Shown one piece after another: positions 15,789-27,922 of a stretch of 41,467 nucleotides of DNA. Where the stretch lies: the NCBI GenBank assembly GCA_947463705.1, contig CANHSO010000004.1, positions 1 to 41,467 of the forward strand. The letters are read 5' to 3'. A model generated the notes under the pieces. It ran no database searches. It was not told the DNA's origin and was given only the letters and a program-made list of their open reading frames with translations. This stretch comes from Bacteriovoracaceae bacterium. Lineage in GTDB: Bacteria; Bdellovibrionota; UBA1018. The position numbers and the translations under genes were made by a program. The first letter of the stretch is position 1. Each line of letters opens with the position of its first letter.

Positions 15789-17338
15789 TTCCTGCCGTAG
15801 AATTTCGTAGGCTAAATAAGTCATTTCAGGGTGTTCACGCCAACGTTGATATTTCATTTAAGGTGATGAAAGGGACGATTCACGCAATTATTGGGGAAAA
15901 TGGTGCGGGTAAATCGACGGCTATGAAAATGCTCTACGGCACCTATCAGCCCGATCAGGGTGAGATTTTGATCCACGGAAAGTCTTGGGGAGGAAAGTCT
16001 AAGTCGTGGACTTCTCCACTCGATGCGATTCGATCTGGGATCGGGATGGTCCATCAACATTTCATGTTGAGTGCACCCCATACTGCCTTAGATAATATTC
16101 TTCTAGGTGTGGAAACCTCACATCCCTTTTTCTCGTTTTTGCCTAAGTCCCTTCGTCCTATTTCTAGAGTTCAAGCACAAGGCAAGCTGGATCAAATTGC
16201 GGATCAATATGGCCTCAAGGTGGATTGGTCTGCAAAGGTAGAGAATCTTTCTGTGGGAATTCAGCAAAGAATCGAGATTCTCAAGTTACTGTACAGAGAT
16301 GCAGAAATTCTGATTCTAGATGAGCCCACTGCGGTTCTCACTCCTCAAGAAACCTCGGAGCTCTTTGCACAGCTCAAGAAACTCTGTCAGCTCGGTAAAA
16401 CCGTACTTATCATTACCCATAAATTAAAAGAAGTGATGAGCATAGCAGACCACGTGACTGTTTTTCGGGCAGGTCGAGTCGTGGGTGAGCGCGAAATCTC
16501 AGAGACTAATATCGAAGAACTAGCTACTTTGATGGTTGGTCGTAAGGTTCGGCTGCAGGCAGATGCTCCACCTCCTCCACAAGTAAAAGAGCCCGTTTTA
16601 GAACTCTCGGGAGTGAGTCTTGCTGCTCGTCACGGCCTTAAGAATGTCAGCTTTCAAGTCAAAGCTGGCGAGATTGTCGGTATTTCTGGAGTCGAAGGAA
16701 ACGGACAGGCTGAGCTGCTCCAAGTTTTGCTTCATCCGAAAGATCATGCTGAGTCGATGACGGGTGAAGTCAAGGTTCTAGGTAAAAGCACTGCAGGGAT
16801 GACCACCGAGCAGGTGAAAGAGCTGGGAGTGGGTGTCATCCCCGATGATCGGTTGAGAGATGGTTTGCTCTTGGATCGCCCCGTTCGGGATAATTTCCTG
16901 TTAGGGTTACAACGAAGGAAACCGTTTAGCCGGGCCGGAATTTTGTCATACAGTAAACTCTCAAAAGAGGTCTCTCGTGCCATTGAAGAGTATGATATTC
17001 GGCCCCCGTTGCAGCAGGCAAAAGCTAGCCTCCTCTCAGGAGGTAATCAGCAGAAAATTGTCATTGCGAGGGAGTTTAAATATTCACCCAAGTTTTTGAT
17101 TGCCTCTCAGCCAACTCGTGGAGTGGATGTGGGTGCTATTGAGTTCATTCACAAGCGAATTCTTAAGGCGAGGCAAGAGGGAAGCGGAGTTCTTTTAATC
17201 TCTTCAGAGTTAGATGAGATCTTAGCGCTTTCAGACCGAATTCTTGTGATGTTTGATGGAAGAATTTTGGCTGAATTCAAGCGAGGCGAGGCAACTGAGC
17301 AGGCGCTAGGTTTAAGGATGGGTGGCGCTCTGAGTTGA
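15785..17338 (+). CDS. ABC transporter ATPase with two NBDs (nucleoside/sugar type, NupO/YufO-like)
   Basis: GENGAGKSTAMKMLYG; EILILDEPTAVLTPQE; second domain LLSGGNQQKIVIAREF. Confidence 0.92.
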   Translation: MIPAVEFRRLNKSFQGVHANVDISFKVMKGTIHAIIGENGAGKSTAMKMLYGTYQPDQGEILIHGKSWGGKSKSWTSPLDAIRSGIGMVHQHFMLSAPHTALDNILLGVETSHPFFSFLPKSLRPISRVQAQGKLDQIADQYGLKVDWSAKVENLSVGIQQRIEILKLLYRDAEILILDEPTAVLTPQETSELFAQLKKLCQLGKTVLIITHKLKEVMSIADHVTVFRAGRVVGEREISETNIEELATLMVGRKVRLQADAPPPPQVKEPVLELSGVSLAARHGLKNVSFQVKAGEIVGISGVEGNGQAELLQVLLHPKDHAESMTGEVKVLGKSTAGMTTEQVKELGVGVIPDDRLRDGLLLDRPVRDNFLLGLQRRKPFSRAGILSYSKLSKEVSRAIEEYDIRPPLQQAKASLLSGGNQQKIVIAREFKYSPKFLIASQPTRGVDVGAIEFIHKRILKARQEGSGVLLISSELDEILALSDRILVMFDGRILAEFKRGEATEQALGLRMGGALS

Positions 17339-17363
17339 TCAGAGGCATTCCAGATTTTAAGGG

Positions 17364-18503
17364 ATGCAATCCCAAAGGAAACTAGACATGAGATTCAAAG
17401 AAAAGCTGCCTCAAATTTTAAAACCTTTGATTTCCATCGTGGTGGGCTTGAGTTTAGGGCTATTGGTCACCAAAATCGCGGGTGAAGACCCATGGAATGT
17501 TCTCGAGATTCTAGTCCGCGGCGCATTTGGTTCTCGTTATGATTTTGGGATGACGCTGTTTTATACCACCCCTCTGATTTTTACGGGCCTATCAGTGGCG
17601 TTCGCATTCCACTCTGGTCTTTTCAATATTGGTGCTGAGGGGCAGCTTGCAATGGGTGCTCTTTCAGTTGCTGCTGTTGGGGTTTTGTTTCCAAATGCAC
17701 CTGTATTTCTCGCTCCTGTTTTGGGAGTTCTGGCTGCTGTTGTCGGTGGTGGCATCTGGGGCGCCATTCCCGGTTGGCTCAGGGCAAGAAGAGGTAGCCA
17801 CGAAGTCATTAATACGATCATGTTGAATTTTATCGCCGCTGGCCTGACTAGCTGGGTGACTCTTTACCTGCTCAAAAATCCAGACTCCCAAAATCCTGAA
17901 ACTGCTGCGGTTGCCCCGGCCTATCTCATTCGTCAGTTTAGTTTTTTTGATGGCGCGCCGGTGAGTATGGCCTTTTTTTTGGCTCTTTTGGCTGCGTTTG
18001 TCGTGTGGTTTATTCTTTGGAAAACAGTTTTAGGATTTGAGATCCGTGCCGTGGGGCAAAGTGATTCTGCTGCTCGTTCGGCAGGAATTGACGCAGCTAA
18101 AATGCGGATGCTCGCCATGGCAATTGCAGGCGGACTTGCTGGTTTGGTTGGGATTGGCGAAGTCATGGGGAACGCAGATCGGTTCCGAGTTGGTTTTTCG
18201 CCGGGTTATGGTTTTACTGGAATTGCAGTTGCTCTTCTTGCGAGGAATCGCCCTTTTGCTATTGTCGCGTCCGCACTCCTTTTTGGTGCACTTCATAAGG
18301 GCGCTTCGGATCTTGACTTAGAAACTGAAAACGTGACTCGTGATCTCTCCCTCATTCTGCAGGCATTGGTGATTCTCTGTGTTTCTGCTGAGGGTGTTTG
18401 GGATTTGGCGGGCGAGCGATATAAGCTTTTGATTAAGAAAAAATGGATACGAAGTGCGTCAAGTCCAGAGCTATCCGAAGAGCACTATAGTCCAAAGGTT
18501 TAG
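17364..18503 (+). CDS. ABC transporter permease (NupP/YufP-like); start may be the downstream ATG at 17388
   Basis: FTGLSVAFAFHSGLFNIGAEGQLAMGA motif, multi-TM; operon position. Confidence 0.9.
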   Translation: MQSQRKLDMRFKEKLPQILKPLISIVVGLSLGLLVTKIAGEDPWNVLEILVRGAFGSRYDFGMTLFYTTPLIFTGLSVAFAFHSGLFNIGAEGQLAMGALSVAAVGVLFPNAPVFLAPVLGVLAAVVGGGIWGAIPGWLRARRGSHEVINTIMLNFIAAGLTSWVTLYLLKNPDSQNPETAAVAPAYLIRQFSFFDGAPVSMAFFLALLAAFVVWFILWKTVLGFEIRAVGQSDSAARSAGIDAAKMRMLAMAIAGGLAGLVGIGEVMGNADRFRVGFSPGYGFTGIAVALLARNRPFAIVASALLFGALHKGASDLDLETENVTRDLSLILQALVILCVSAEGVWDLAGERYKLLIKKKWIRSASSPELSEEHYSPKV

Positions 18504-18512
18504 GGTGGAGTC

Positions 18513-19403
18513 ATGATGGAATTTCTTGCCAGTGGAGTTCAGATTTTCGAGTCAACCTTGAGGGTTTCGACTCCTCTCCTTTTTGCAGCTTTGGGCGGAC
18601 TGCTGAGTGAACGGTCTGGTGTGGTTAATATTGCTCTCGAGGGGATGATGCTGATTGGCGGTTTCGGTGCTGCTGCTGTCGCTTTATCTACTCAATCTCC
18701 TGTTGCAGGAGCATTCGGCGCGATTTTTTGCGGCGCTTTCTTCGCAATTCTTTATGGGTTATTTGTCATTGAGTTGAAAGCGGATCAGATTGTGGCCGGA
18801 ACTGCTTTTAATATGTTGGCGGCTGGGGTGACCCCATTTTTGATGAAAGTTTTTTACGACTCGAGCACATCGACTCCGAGTTTGCCACTTGAGCTTCGTT
18901 TTCAGCAGGGGCCAGTTTGGTTCAGTTGGGTGTGCCTCGGCTTGGTTTGGGCTTGGCTCAAATATACTCCTTCTGGACTTTGGGTTAGGATTGCCGGTGA
19001 GCATCCGGAGGCTTTGGATTCAGCTGGGATTCGGGTGAAGCGAGTTCGTTGGATCTCCGTGATTTTGAGTGGCTGTCTGGCTGGACTTGGAGGAGCCTCG
19101 CTCTCAGTTTTTTTGGCCTCTTCATTTTCTCGAAATATGACTGCAGGACGCGGTTTTATGGCATTAGCGGCCCTGATTTTTGGAAAATGGAAGCCAGTCC
19201 CTACGGCAATTGCCTGTCTCCTTTTTGGCTTTTTCGATGCACTGCAAATTCGATTGCAGGGCGTTGTTCTCTGGGGGAGTGAGCCAGTTCCTGTCCAGTT
19301 CATTCAAGTTCTGCCTTATTTGGTGACGGTTTTGGTTCTTGCCGGCGTGGTCGGTCAATCCAGAGCGCCCCGATCTTTGGGGGTACCCTTTCAGACGAAT
19401 TAG
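18513..19403 (+). CDS. ABC transporter permease (NupQ/YufQ-like)
   Basis: LFAALGGLLSERSGVVNIALEGMMLIG motif; multi-TM; operon position. Confidence 0.9.
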   Translation: MMEFLASGVQIFESTLRVSTPLLFAALGGLLSERSGVVNIALEGMMLIGGFGAAAVALSTQSPVAGAFGAIFCGAFFAILYGLFVIELKADQIVAGTAFNMLAAGVTPFLMKVFYDSSTSTPSLPLELRFQQGPVWFSWVCLGLVWAWLKYTPSGLWVRIAGEHPEALDSAGIRVKRVRWISVILSGCLAGLGGASLSVFLASSFSRNMTAGRGFMALAALIFGKWKPVPTAIACLLFGFFDALQIRLQGVVLWGSEPVPVQFIQVLPYLVTVLVLAGVVGQSRAPRSLGVPFQTN

Positions 19404-19420
19404 GCTTACACTTTTGAAGT

Positions 19421-22069
<2,649 letters not shown>

Positions 22070-22125
22070 TGTTTTAGTTTATCAGAACTTGATGAGCTTT
22101 TGGCAATCCTGTTTCTGAGCCTCTT

Positions 22126-23166
22126 GTGGTAAAAGAAAGCCTTATGGCAATTCAAAAATGGGTACTCAAAGCAACTCCACTGCACCAAGACCAGCGACTC
22201 GACGATGTTTTAGTGGGTTGGCTCCCGGGCGTATTGAAGCAGCCTATTTCTAAGGGAAAAGTGAGAAAGCTTGTCATGGCTGGCGCGGTTTATCTCAATG
22301 GTAAACGAGTCCAAATTGCATCAAAACCCATCCGTGCAAATGCTGTGATCCAGGTTTGCGTGGATCTAAAAAAGCTCAATACTGAAAGCACCCAACGAGA
22401 CCGACTCTTTGAAATGACTTCTGAACGGGTGATTTATGAGGACGACCATTTGATTGTGGTGAATAAACCACCAGGACTTCCAACTCAGCCGACCTTGGAT
22501 GAGGCGAGAGATAATCTTTTTGCTGCCGTCAAAAAGTTTATGGCTCATCGCAGCAGGGAACCCATCGGCCAGATTTACTTAGGACTTCATCACCGCTTGG
22601 ATCGGGATACCTCAGGGCTGATCCTGTTGACTAAAACGAAAGAAGCGAACCCGGGGATAGCCGAGCTTTTTAAGTCTCATGGAATCAGCAAAGTTTATAA
22701 TGCGCTGACCGTTCCCAGATCAACGCCACCCATGAATGAATGGGAGATTAAAAACTATTTGGGGCGTTCGAAGGCATCGGGCAAGAAGAATGTCTTCTGC
22801 TCGGTTCGTTCAGGAGGGGACTTTGCTCATACTGAATTTCGGTTGCTTGAAAATTTGGGGGGTGCCTACTGGATCGAAGCACGCCCGTTGACCGGGCGAA
22901 CTCATCAGATTCGAGTCCACCTCTCTGAGGATCAAATGGCAATTTTAGGTGATCCTACTTATTCGTCTCGAAGCAGTGGTCCTGTTTCTGCAAGCACTGA
23001 GAGAGTAATTCCTCGCTTGATGTTGCACGCTGTGAGCTTGACATTTACCCACCCCATCCTTCAAACTAGGATCGCTGTTCAGAGCCCATTACCCGAGGAT
23101 TTCAGCCGATGCCTAGATACTCTCCGACACGCTGGTCGAGATTCCGAGAGGAGACCTCGTTCCTAA
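22126..23166 (+). CDS. RluA-family pseudouridine synthase (S4 domain); ATG at 22144 is an alternative start
   Basis: VVNKPPGLPTQPT; GLHHRLDRDTSGLILLTKT; LTGRTHQIRVHLSEDQMAILGDPTY. Confidence 0.88.
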   Translation: MVKESLMAIQKWVLKATPLHQDQRLDDVLVGWLPGVLKQPISKGKVRKLVMAGAVYLNGKRVQIASKPIRANAVIQVCVDLKKLNTESTQRDRLFEMTSERVIYEDDHLIVVNKPPGLPTQPTLDEARDNLFAAVKKFMAHRSREPIGQIYLGLHHRLDRDTSGLILLTKTKEANPGIAELFKSHGISKVYNALTVPRSTPPMNEWEIKNYLGRSKASGKKNVFCSVRSGGDFAHTEFRLLENLGGAYWIEARPLTGRTHQIRVHLSEDQMAILGDPTYSSRSSGPVSASTERVIPRLMLHAVSLTFTHPILQTRIAVQSPLPEDFSRCLDTLRHAGRDSERRPRS

Positions 23167-24962
23167 GATATTACCTTTGGAAATACCGTAAATGGGTCGG
23201 AATCGGGCTGATCGCACTCGCGTTTGTTGATATTTTAGAAGTTTTTCCCCCTGTTTTGCTCAAAAAAGTCGTGGATGTTGCCACCTCGCATGGCACCACT
23301 CAATCCTTGTTTCGTTTAGCTGCAACCTATCTAGGGATTGCGCTAATTCAGGGTGTTTGCCGTTACCTTTGGCGGATGTACCTGGTTCGTGCAAGTCTGT
23401 TTGCTGGGCGAGATCTTCGCGGTCGATACGCTGCGCATCTCTTTGATTTGTCTGTGAGTTTTTTTGATCGCCACCGGATGGGTGATCTCATGTCCTTGGC
23501 TACGAACGATGTTGAAGGCGTTAGGTTGGCCATGGGGAATGGAGTTCTAGTTTTTGCAGATGCTCTATTTTATCTGGTCACAGTTCCCGTTGCGATGTGG
23601 TTTTTGTCTCCTCAGCTCACTCTGCTGGCCTGTGCACCTTTGCCTCTCATTCCTTGGATTGTTTTAAGAAATGAAAGAAAGGTTCATGAACGGCTCGAAC
23701 AGGTTCAGGATTGCTTTGGCCGTATTTCGGCGATGACTCAGGAGAGCCTCAATGGGATTCGAGTAGTCAAAGGATTTGCGCAAGAGGATGTGCAATATCG
23801 GAGGCTAAAGGAGCTGGGCGAAGAGTACATGCGGCTGAGTATCGGAGTATCGCGGGTTCAGAGTACGACCGGCCCCCTGATGGATTTTGTCATGAGCTTA
23901 GGCATGGTGACTCTCCTATTTTGGGGCGGCGGTCATCTCATCGATCAGGGTGAAGCCGTCATTACACTCGGAACTTTTGTCGCCTTTCAGCGCTACATTC
24001 AGAAAATGATTTGGCCGATGGCTGCCCTCGGAATGGCAGCAAATTTCTTTCAGCGATCGATGTCGAGCACCAAGAGGCTGAAAAAGGTGTTTGAAATCAG
24101 CTCTGATATTTCAGAACCGTTAGAGCCTCGTTTGCCCGCTTTTCGTGGCAGTAGAACTCCTGGCGGGATTGAGTTTAGAAATCTGCACTTTGAATTTCCG
24201 GGGTCATCACAGAAAGTGCTCAAGGGGATTGATCTCAAGATTGAACCGGGTGAGAGAGTGGCCTTGGTAGGAAGTATGGCTTCGGGTAAGTCGACTATCT
24301 TGGGCCTTTTGCCCCGACTTTATCCTGTGACATCTGGTTCGATCTACATTGACGGAGTCGATATCAACGACTGGCCTATTGAGGAGCTTCGCAAACAGGT
24401 GGGCTACGTGAGCCAAGAGGTTTTTCTTTTTAGTGAGTCTGTTTTTGAGAATGTGGCGTTTGGTCTCCAGCACTGGGTTGAAAAAGGGTATTCAACCGAG
24501 GGGTATTCGCAAATGATCGAGGAGTCCGCTCGCCTCGCGGCAATTCATGATGAAATTCTTGGCCTTGAGTCTGCTTATAAGACGCGACTGGGAGAGCGGG
24601 GGACTAGTTTATCCGGCGGCCAGAGGCAACGACTCACCATTGCTCGGGCTCTCGCCAAAGAGCCCTCGATCCTCGTTCTGGATGATGCACTTGCTGCCGT
24701 TGATCTTCAGACGGAGGAAAAGATTCTACAATCCTTGCGTTCCAGACCTCACCGAAATACCGAGGTGATCGCAGCGCATCGCATTTCTACGATTAAAGAT
24801 TCAGACCGTATTATTGTTCTGGATGAAGGAATGATAGCTCAAATGGGAACTCACCGACAGCTGGCCTCACAGCGAGGTGGGATCTATTGGAAGTTTTACG
24901 AAAAACAAAGAATGACTGAGGAATTGGAGAGCTATCAAAATGAGCTCAGCCGATGTAACTAG
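23109..24962 (+). CDS. ABC exporter half-transporter (MdlA/BmrC-like) with non-catalytic Walker B Asp
   Basis: TM domain followed by GSMASGKST, LSGGQRQRLTIARALAKEPSILVLDDALAAVD. Confidence 0.9.
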   Translation: MPRYSPTRWSRFREETSFLRYYLWKYRKWVGIGLIALAFVDILEVFPPVLLKKVVDVATSHGTTQSLFRLAATYLGIALIQGVCRYLWRMYLVRASLFAGRDLRGRYAAHLFDLSVSFFDRHRMGDLMSLATNDVEGVRLAMGNGVLVFADALFYLVTVPVAMWFLSPQLTLLACAPLPLIPWIVLRNERKVHERLEQVQDCFGRISAMTQESLNGIRVVKGFAQEDVQYRRLKELGEEYMRLSIGVSRVQSTTGPLMDFVMSLGMVTLLFWGGGHLIDQGEAVITLGTFVAFQRYIQKMIWPMAALGMAANFFQRSMSSTKRLKKVFEISSDISEPLEPRLPAFRGSRTPGGIEFRNLHFEFPGSSQKVLKGIDLKIEPGERVALVGSMASGKSTILGLLPRLYPVTSGSIYIDGVDINDWPIEELRKQVGYVSQEVFLFSESVFENVAFGLQHWVEKGYSTEGYSQMIEESARLAAIHDEILGLESAYKTRLGERGTSLSGGQRQRLTIARALAKEPSILVLDDALAAVDLQTEEKILQSLRSRPHRNTEVIAAHRISTIKDSDRIIVLDEGMIAQMGTHRQLASQRGGIYWKFYEKQRMTEELESYQNELSRCN

Positions 24963-26730
24963 TTTAGACTATCTCCTTGAAAACGAGGAACGTGAGTACC
25001 GTAAGTTCCAGAACCTCACCCTGAGGCAATCTGTTTTTCGCCTCGCAAAGGTGATGGTTAAGTATCGATGGCTTTTTTTCGGAGGCACGGTCCTGATTGT
25101 GTTCGGCACAGTGGGAGCCGTCATTGAGCCTCGTATTTTTGGCTATGCCATTGACGATGCGATCTTGCCAGGACGATGGGATCGTCTCAGGTGGAGCGGG
25201 CTTTTTTTAACGATCAGCATTGGCGTTCGAATTTTTTCAGCGATTCAGCAAACTTATCTTTTTGAGGTCCTGGGGCAACGGGTCACTCAGGACCTGAGAC
25301 TCCGACTCTTTTCTCACCTGCAAAGGTTGTCACTTGCGCTTCATTCAAAGCACCCCCCGGGCCGACTCTTAACTCGAGTGACGAATGATATTGCTTCGCT
25401 GAATGAGATGTTTTCGAATGGATTCGTCTCGATGTTTTGCAATCTATTTTTGGTGATTGGGATTTTGATTGGGCTACTCCTTTTAGATTTCAAGTTGGGA
25501 CTGCTCTCGATCAGTATTTTTCCTGTTCTAGTCTTGTTCTCGATCTATTTTAGTAAAAAGCTGATTCTAGCCTACCAGAATTCAAGGAGTAAGCTTTCTG
25601 CTCTGAATTCCTACCTTGCAGAGAATCTATCGGGCATGAAAATCCTCCACCTTTTCAACCGACAAGAACTCCATTATGAACGCTTCAGTCGTCTTAATTA
25701 TTGGTATGCCGATGCCCAGACTGCATCTGTTCGTGTTTATGCTTTTTTTCAGCCGACAATTACTCTATGCGCTGGGATTTCCGTTGCTTTGGTCATGGTC
25801 GTTGGCGGTCAACGGAGCTTAGATGGGACGCTGAGACTCGGGGTCTTAGTCACTTTTTTCTCCTACCTCATGGCGCTCTTTCAACCCGTTCGTGAAATTG
25901 CAGATAAATGGAATATTTTTCTCTCCGGAATGACCGCTGCCGAGAGGGTCTTTTCCATTCTGGATTGGCCTGTCGAATTGGAGTCCCGGAAAATCGATCA
26001 TCCGGCTCAGTCGATCCCAGGACTCAAAGGTAAGATTGAATTTGAAAACATCTGGTTCGCGTACCAGGGAGAAAATTGGGTTCTAAAGGATTTCTCTCTG
26101 ACGATCCAGTCGGGCGAGCGCGTAGGAGTGGTAGGCCATACCGGATCAGGCAAAACGACCCTGATTAATCTTTTGATGCGCTTCTATGATCCTCAGAGAG
26201 GTCGAGTTCTTCTTGATGGGGTAGATCTGCGGGATTATGACCTTCGTTCACTTCGTGCGTCCATCGGAATGGTTCAGCAAGATGTATTTTTATTTTCTGG
26301 AACATTTGAGGAGAACATTTCTTTTTGGAAACCGACTCTCAGCCAGCGGGTAGAGGAAGTTCTGACAGAGCTCAAATTTGAGTCGAAAGCAGATCAGATT
26401 TTGCTGGAAAAGGGTTCAAACTTCTCGATGGGTGAGAGGCAAATGATTGCCTTTGCCCGGGCCCTTGCCATTCATCCTAGGATCTGGGTTTTGGACGAGG
26501 CTACGGCTAACCTAGATTCTCAAACTGAAGCTGTTTTACAGAAAGCAGTCAATCAGGCATCCCTGGGTAAAACGAGCCTCTTTATTGCTCATCGTCTGGC
26601 CACTGTTCAGTCCGCAGATCGGATTATTGTTCTCCATCAGGGTAGTTTAATTGAGTCTGGGTCTCATCAGGAGTTGATGGAGATACAAGGCCTCTATTCA
26701 CGACTTTTTAAGCTTCAGTTAATGGCCTAA
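24940..26730 (+). CDS. ABC exporter half-transporter (MdlB/BmrD-like) with degenerate signature motif
   Basis: TM domain followed by GHTGSGKTT, SMGERQMIAFARALAIHPRIWVLDEATANLD. Confidence 0.9.
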   Translation: MSSADVTSLDYLLENEEREYRKFQNLTLRQSVFRLAKVMVKYRWLFFGGTVLIVFGTVGAVIEPRIFGYAIDDAILPGRWDRLRWSGLFLTISIGVRIFSAIQQTYLFEVLGQRVTQDLRLRLFSHLQRLSLALHSKHPPGRLLTRVTNDIASLNEMFSNGFVSMFCNLFLVIGILIGLLLLDFKLGLLSISIFPVLVLFSIYFSKKLILAYQNSRSKLSALNSYLAENLSGMKILHLFNRQELHYERFSRLNYWYADAQTASVRVYAFFQPTITLCAGISVALVMVVGGQRSLDGTLRLGVLVTFFSYLMALFQPVREIADKWNIFLSGMTAAERVFSILDWPVELESRKIDHPAQSIPGLKGKIEFENIWFAYQGENWVLKDFSLTIQSGERVGVVGHTGSGKTTLINLLMRFYDPQRGRVLLDGVDLRDYDLRSLRASIGMVQQDVFLFSGTFEENISFWKPTLSQRVEEVLTELKFESKADQILLEKGSNFSMGERQMIAFARALAIHPRIWVLDEATANLDSQTEAVLQKAVNQASLGKTSLFIAHRLATVQSADRIIVLHQGSLIESGSHQELMEIQGLYSRLFKLQLMA

Positions 26731-26841
26731 GATTCGTTAAATTGAATTTGAATTTAGATAAATTTTTGACAAGTGTCGAATCTTTAGACGTTTTCTAGTG
26801 TGATCAGCCGGATAAGTGATTGATTTTGTTATGACGCAGCT

Positions 26842-26857
26842 TGGCACTCCACTTGCT
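26842..26857 (+). promoter_or_regulatory. Sigma-54 (-24/-12) promoter: TGGCAC-tccac-TTGCT
   Basis: Exact consensus with 10 nt between GG and GC, about 80 nt upstream of the lipoprotein start. Confidence 0.8.
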
Positions 26858-26938
26858 TAATGTGTCATCCGTGACTGAGTCTGTTGAGTCGGACTCAGAT
26901 GTGTAACGGAAGTAGAAGAAGTAGAAGTGGAGTTTTAT

Positions 26939-27409
26939 ATGAAAAAGAATTTAGTTTTAGCTTTAGGTTTGTTTACTGCGCTGAATTTGGCTGCATGTGG
27001 TCGTGGATATCAAGGAAATTGGGTGGGTACTATTGACGTGCCCATGCCGCAACAGAATGTTGGGACAGCTGCGAGCATTGATATCATCTCGGGCGATGTT
27101 TCTGGGACTATGAATCAAACTGGGAATTCCATCAGTGGTGGGACTTTTACGATTACTCCTCATTCAAATGGATCAGCGGGAGGTGATAACACCTTTACGA
27201 TCGCCAGTGGAACCGTGAATGGTGATTCAGTCACTGGGGTTAATATTGTATTGCCTCAACTGCAAAAGCAGGCTCCATTGTGTAATTATAGCAACGGTAC
27301 TTTGACTGCTTCTGGGGGCTGGCCAACTTTTGTTCTCCGAGGCTCAGTCTCATCGGCTTCGAATCCCCAAGCCTGTCCCGTAATTAAGCTTACCCTGGCA
27401 AAACAGTGA
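26939..27409 (+). CDS. Small exported lipoprotein (ORF open from 26927; ATG at 26939 gives MKKNLV...)
   Basis: MKKNLVLALGLFTALNLAACGRGYQG: signal peptide with LAAC lipobox. Confidence 0.75.
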   Translation: MKKNLVLALGLFTALNLAACGRGYQGNWVGTIDVPMPQQNVGTAASIDIISGDVSGTMNQTGNSISGGTFTITPHSNGSAGGDNTFTIASGTVNGDSVTGVNIVLPQLQKQAPLCNYSNGTLTASGGWPTFVLRGSVSSASNPQACPVIKLTLAKQ

Positions 27410-27429
27410 TCTCATTTTATTGATTTTTT

Positions 27430-27477
27430 AAACTGTCGCAGTTAGATACAGCAGAATGTAGCTAACTGCGACAGTTT
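27430..27477. repeat. Perfect 16-bp inverted repeat (27430-27445 / 27462-27477); terminator or enhancer-like element
   Basis: AAACTGTCGCAGTTAG / CTAACTGCGACAGTTT, 16-nt loop; 48 nt upstream of the sigma-54 promoter at 27525. Confidence 0.6.
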
Positions 27478-27524
27478 CCGTGGTCGCCTTTTTGTAACTA
27501 ACTGAAACTAATCATGTTTCCAAT

Positions 27525-27540
27525 TGGCATATGCATTGCT
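27525..27540 (+). promoter_or_regulatory. Sigma-54 (-24/-12) promoter: TGGCAT-atgca-TTGCT
   Basis: Near-perfect consensus with 10 nt between GG and GC, 68 nt upstream of the ATG at 27608. Confidence 0.75.
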
Positions 27541-27607
27541 TCATCAAATGATAGATGGCTGGTCGATTTTTCGATCAGAAGGTTAGGAATAAAAAAGGGA
27601 GACTACT

Positions 27608-27844
27608 ATGAAAAAGTCAATGATTGCTTTGGTTGTTGCAGCTTTCGCTATGAGTTCTGTTGCTTTCGCTGCTGAGTCCATGAATGAACCTGCGGCTCGT
27701 TCACAGACTGCTGCTGTTAAGAAGCATAAGAAGTCTAAGAAAAAAGCAAAAAAAGGCCACAAGAAAGCTGAAACCACTGAAGCTGCACCTGCTGCTCCAG
27801 CTGCAGAAGCTGCTCCAGCTGCAGGCGGCGCTGCTGGTCACTAA
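27608..27844 (+). CDS. Small exported Lys/Ala-rich protein
   Basis: Clear signal peptide (..SSVAFA-AES); mature KKHKKSKKKAKKGHKK then AAPAAPAAEAAPAA. Confidence 0.75.
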   Translation: MKKSMIALVVAAFAMSSVAFAAESMNEPAARSQTAAVKKHKKSKKKAKKGHKKAETTEAAPAAPAAEAAPAAGGAAGH

Positions 27845-27872
27845 TTCAGCACTTCGACACTATTTCTGCTTC

Positions 27873-27908
27873 AAGCCGAGGTATCCTTTGGGCACCTCGG
27901 CTTTTTTT
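27873..27908 (+). terminator. Rho-independent terminator
   Basis: AAGCCGAGGT (27873-27882) / ACCTCGGCTT (27894-27903) followed by a T run. Confidence 0.85.
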
Positions 27909-27922
27909 GTTAGCATTCAGAC

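Noticed and set aside
18030-18321. Overlapping alternative-frame ORFs within the ABC permease genes (e.g. 18030-18296, 18037-18321, 18902-19303)
   Set aside because: Embedded in well-supported permease genes, with composition typical of frame-shifted reading; not independent genes.
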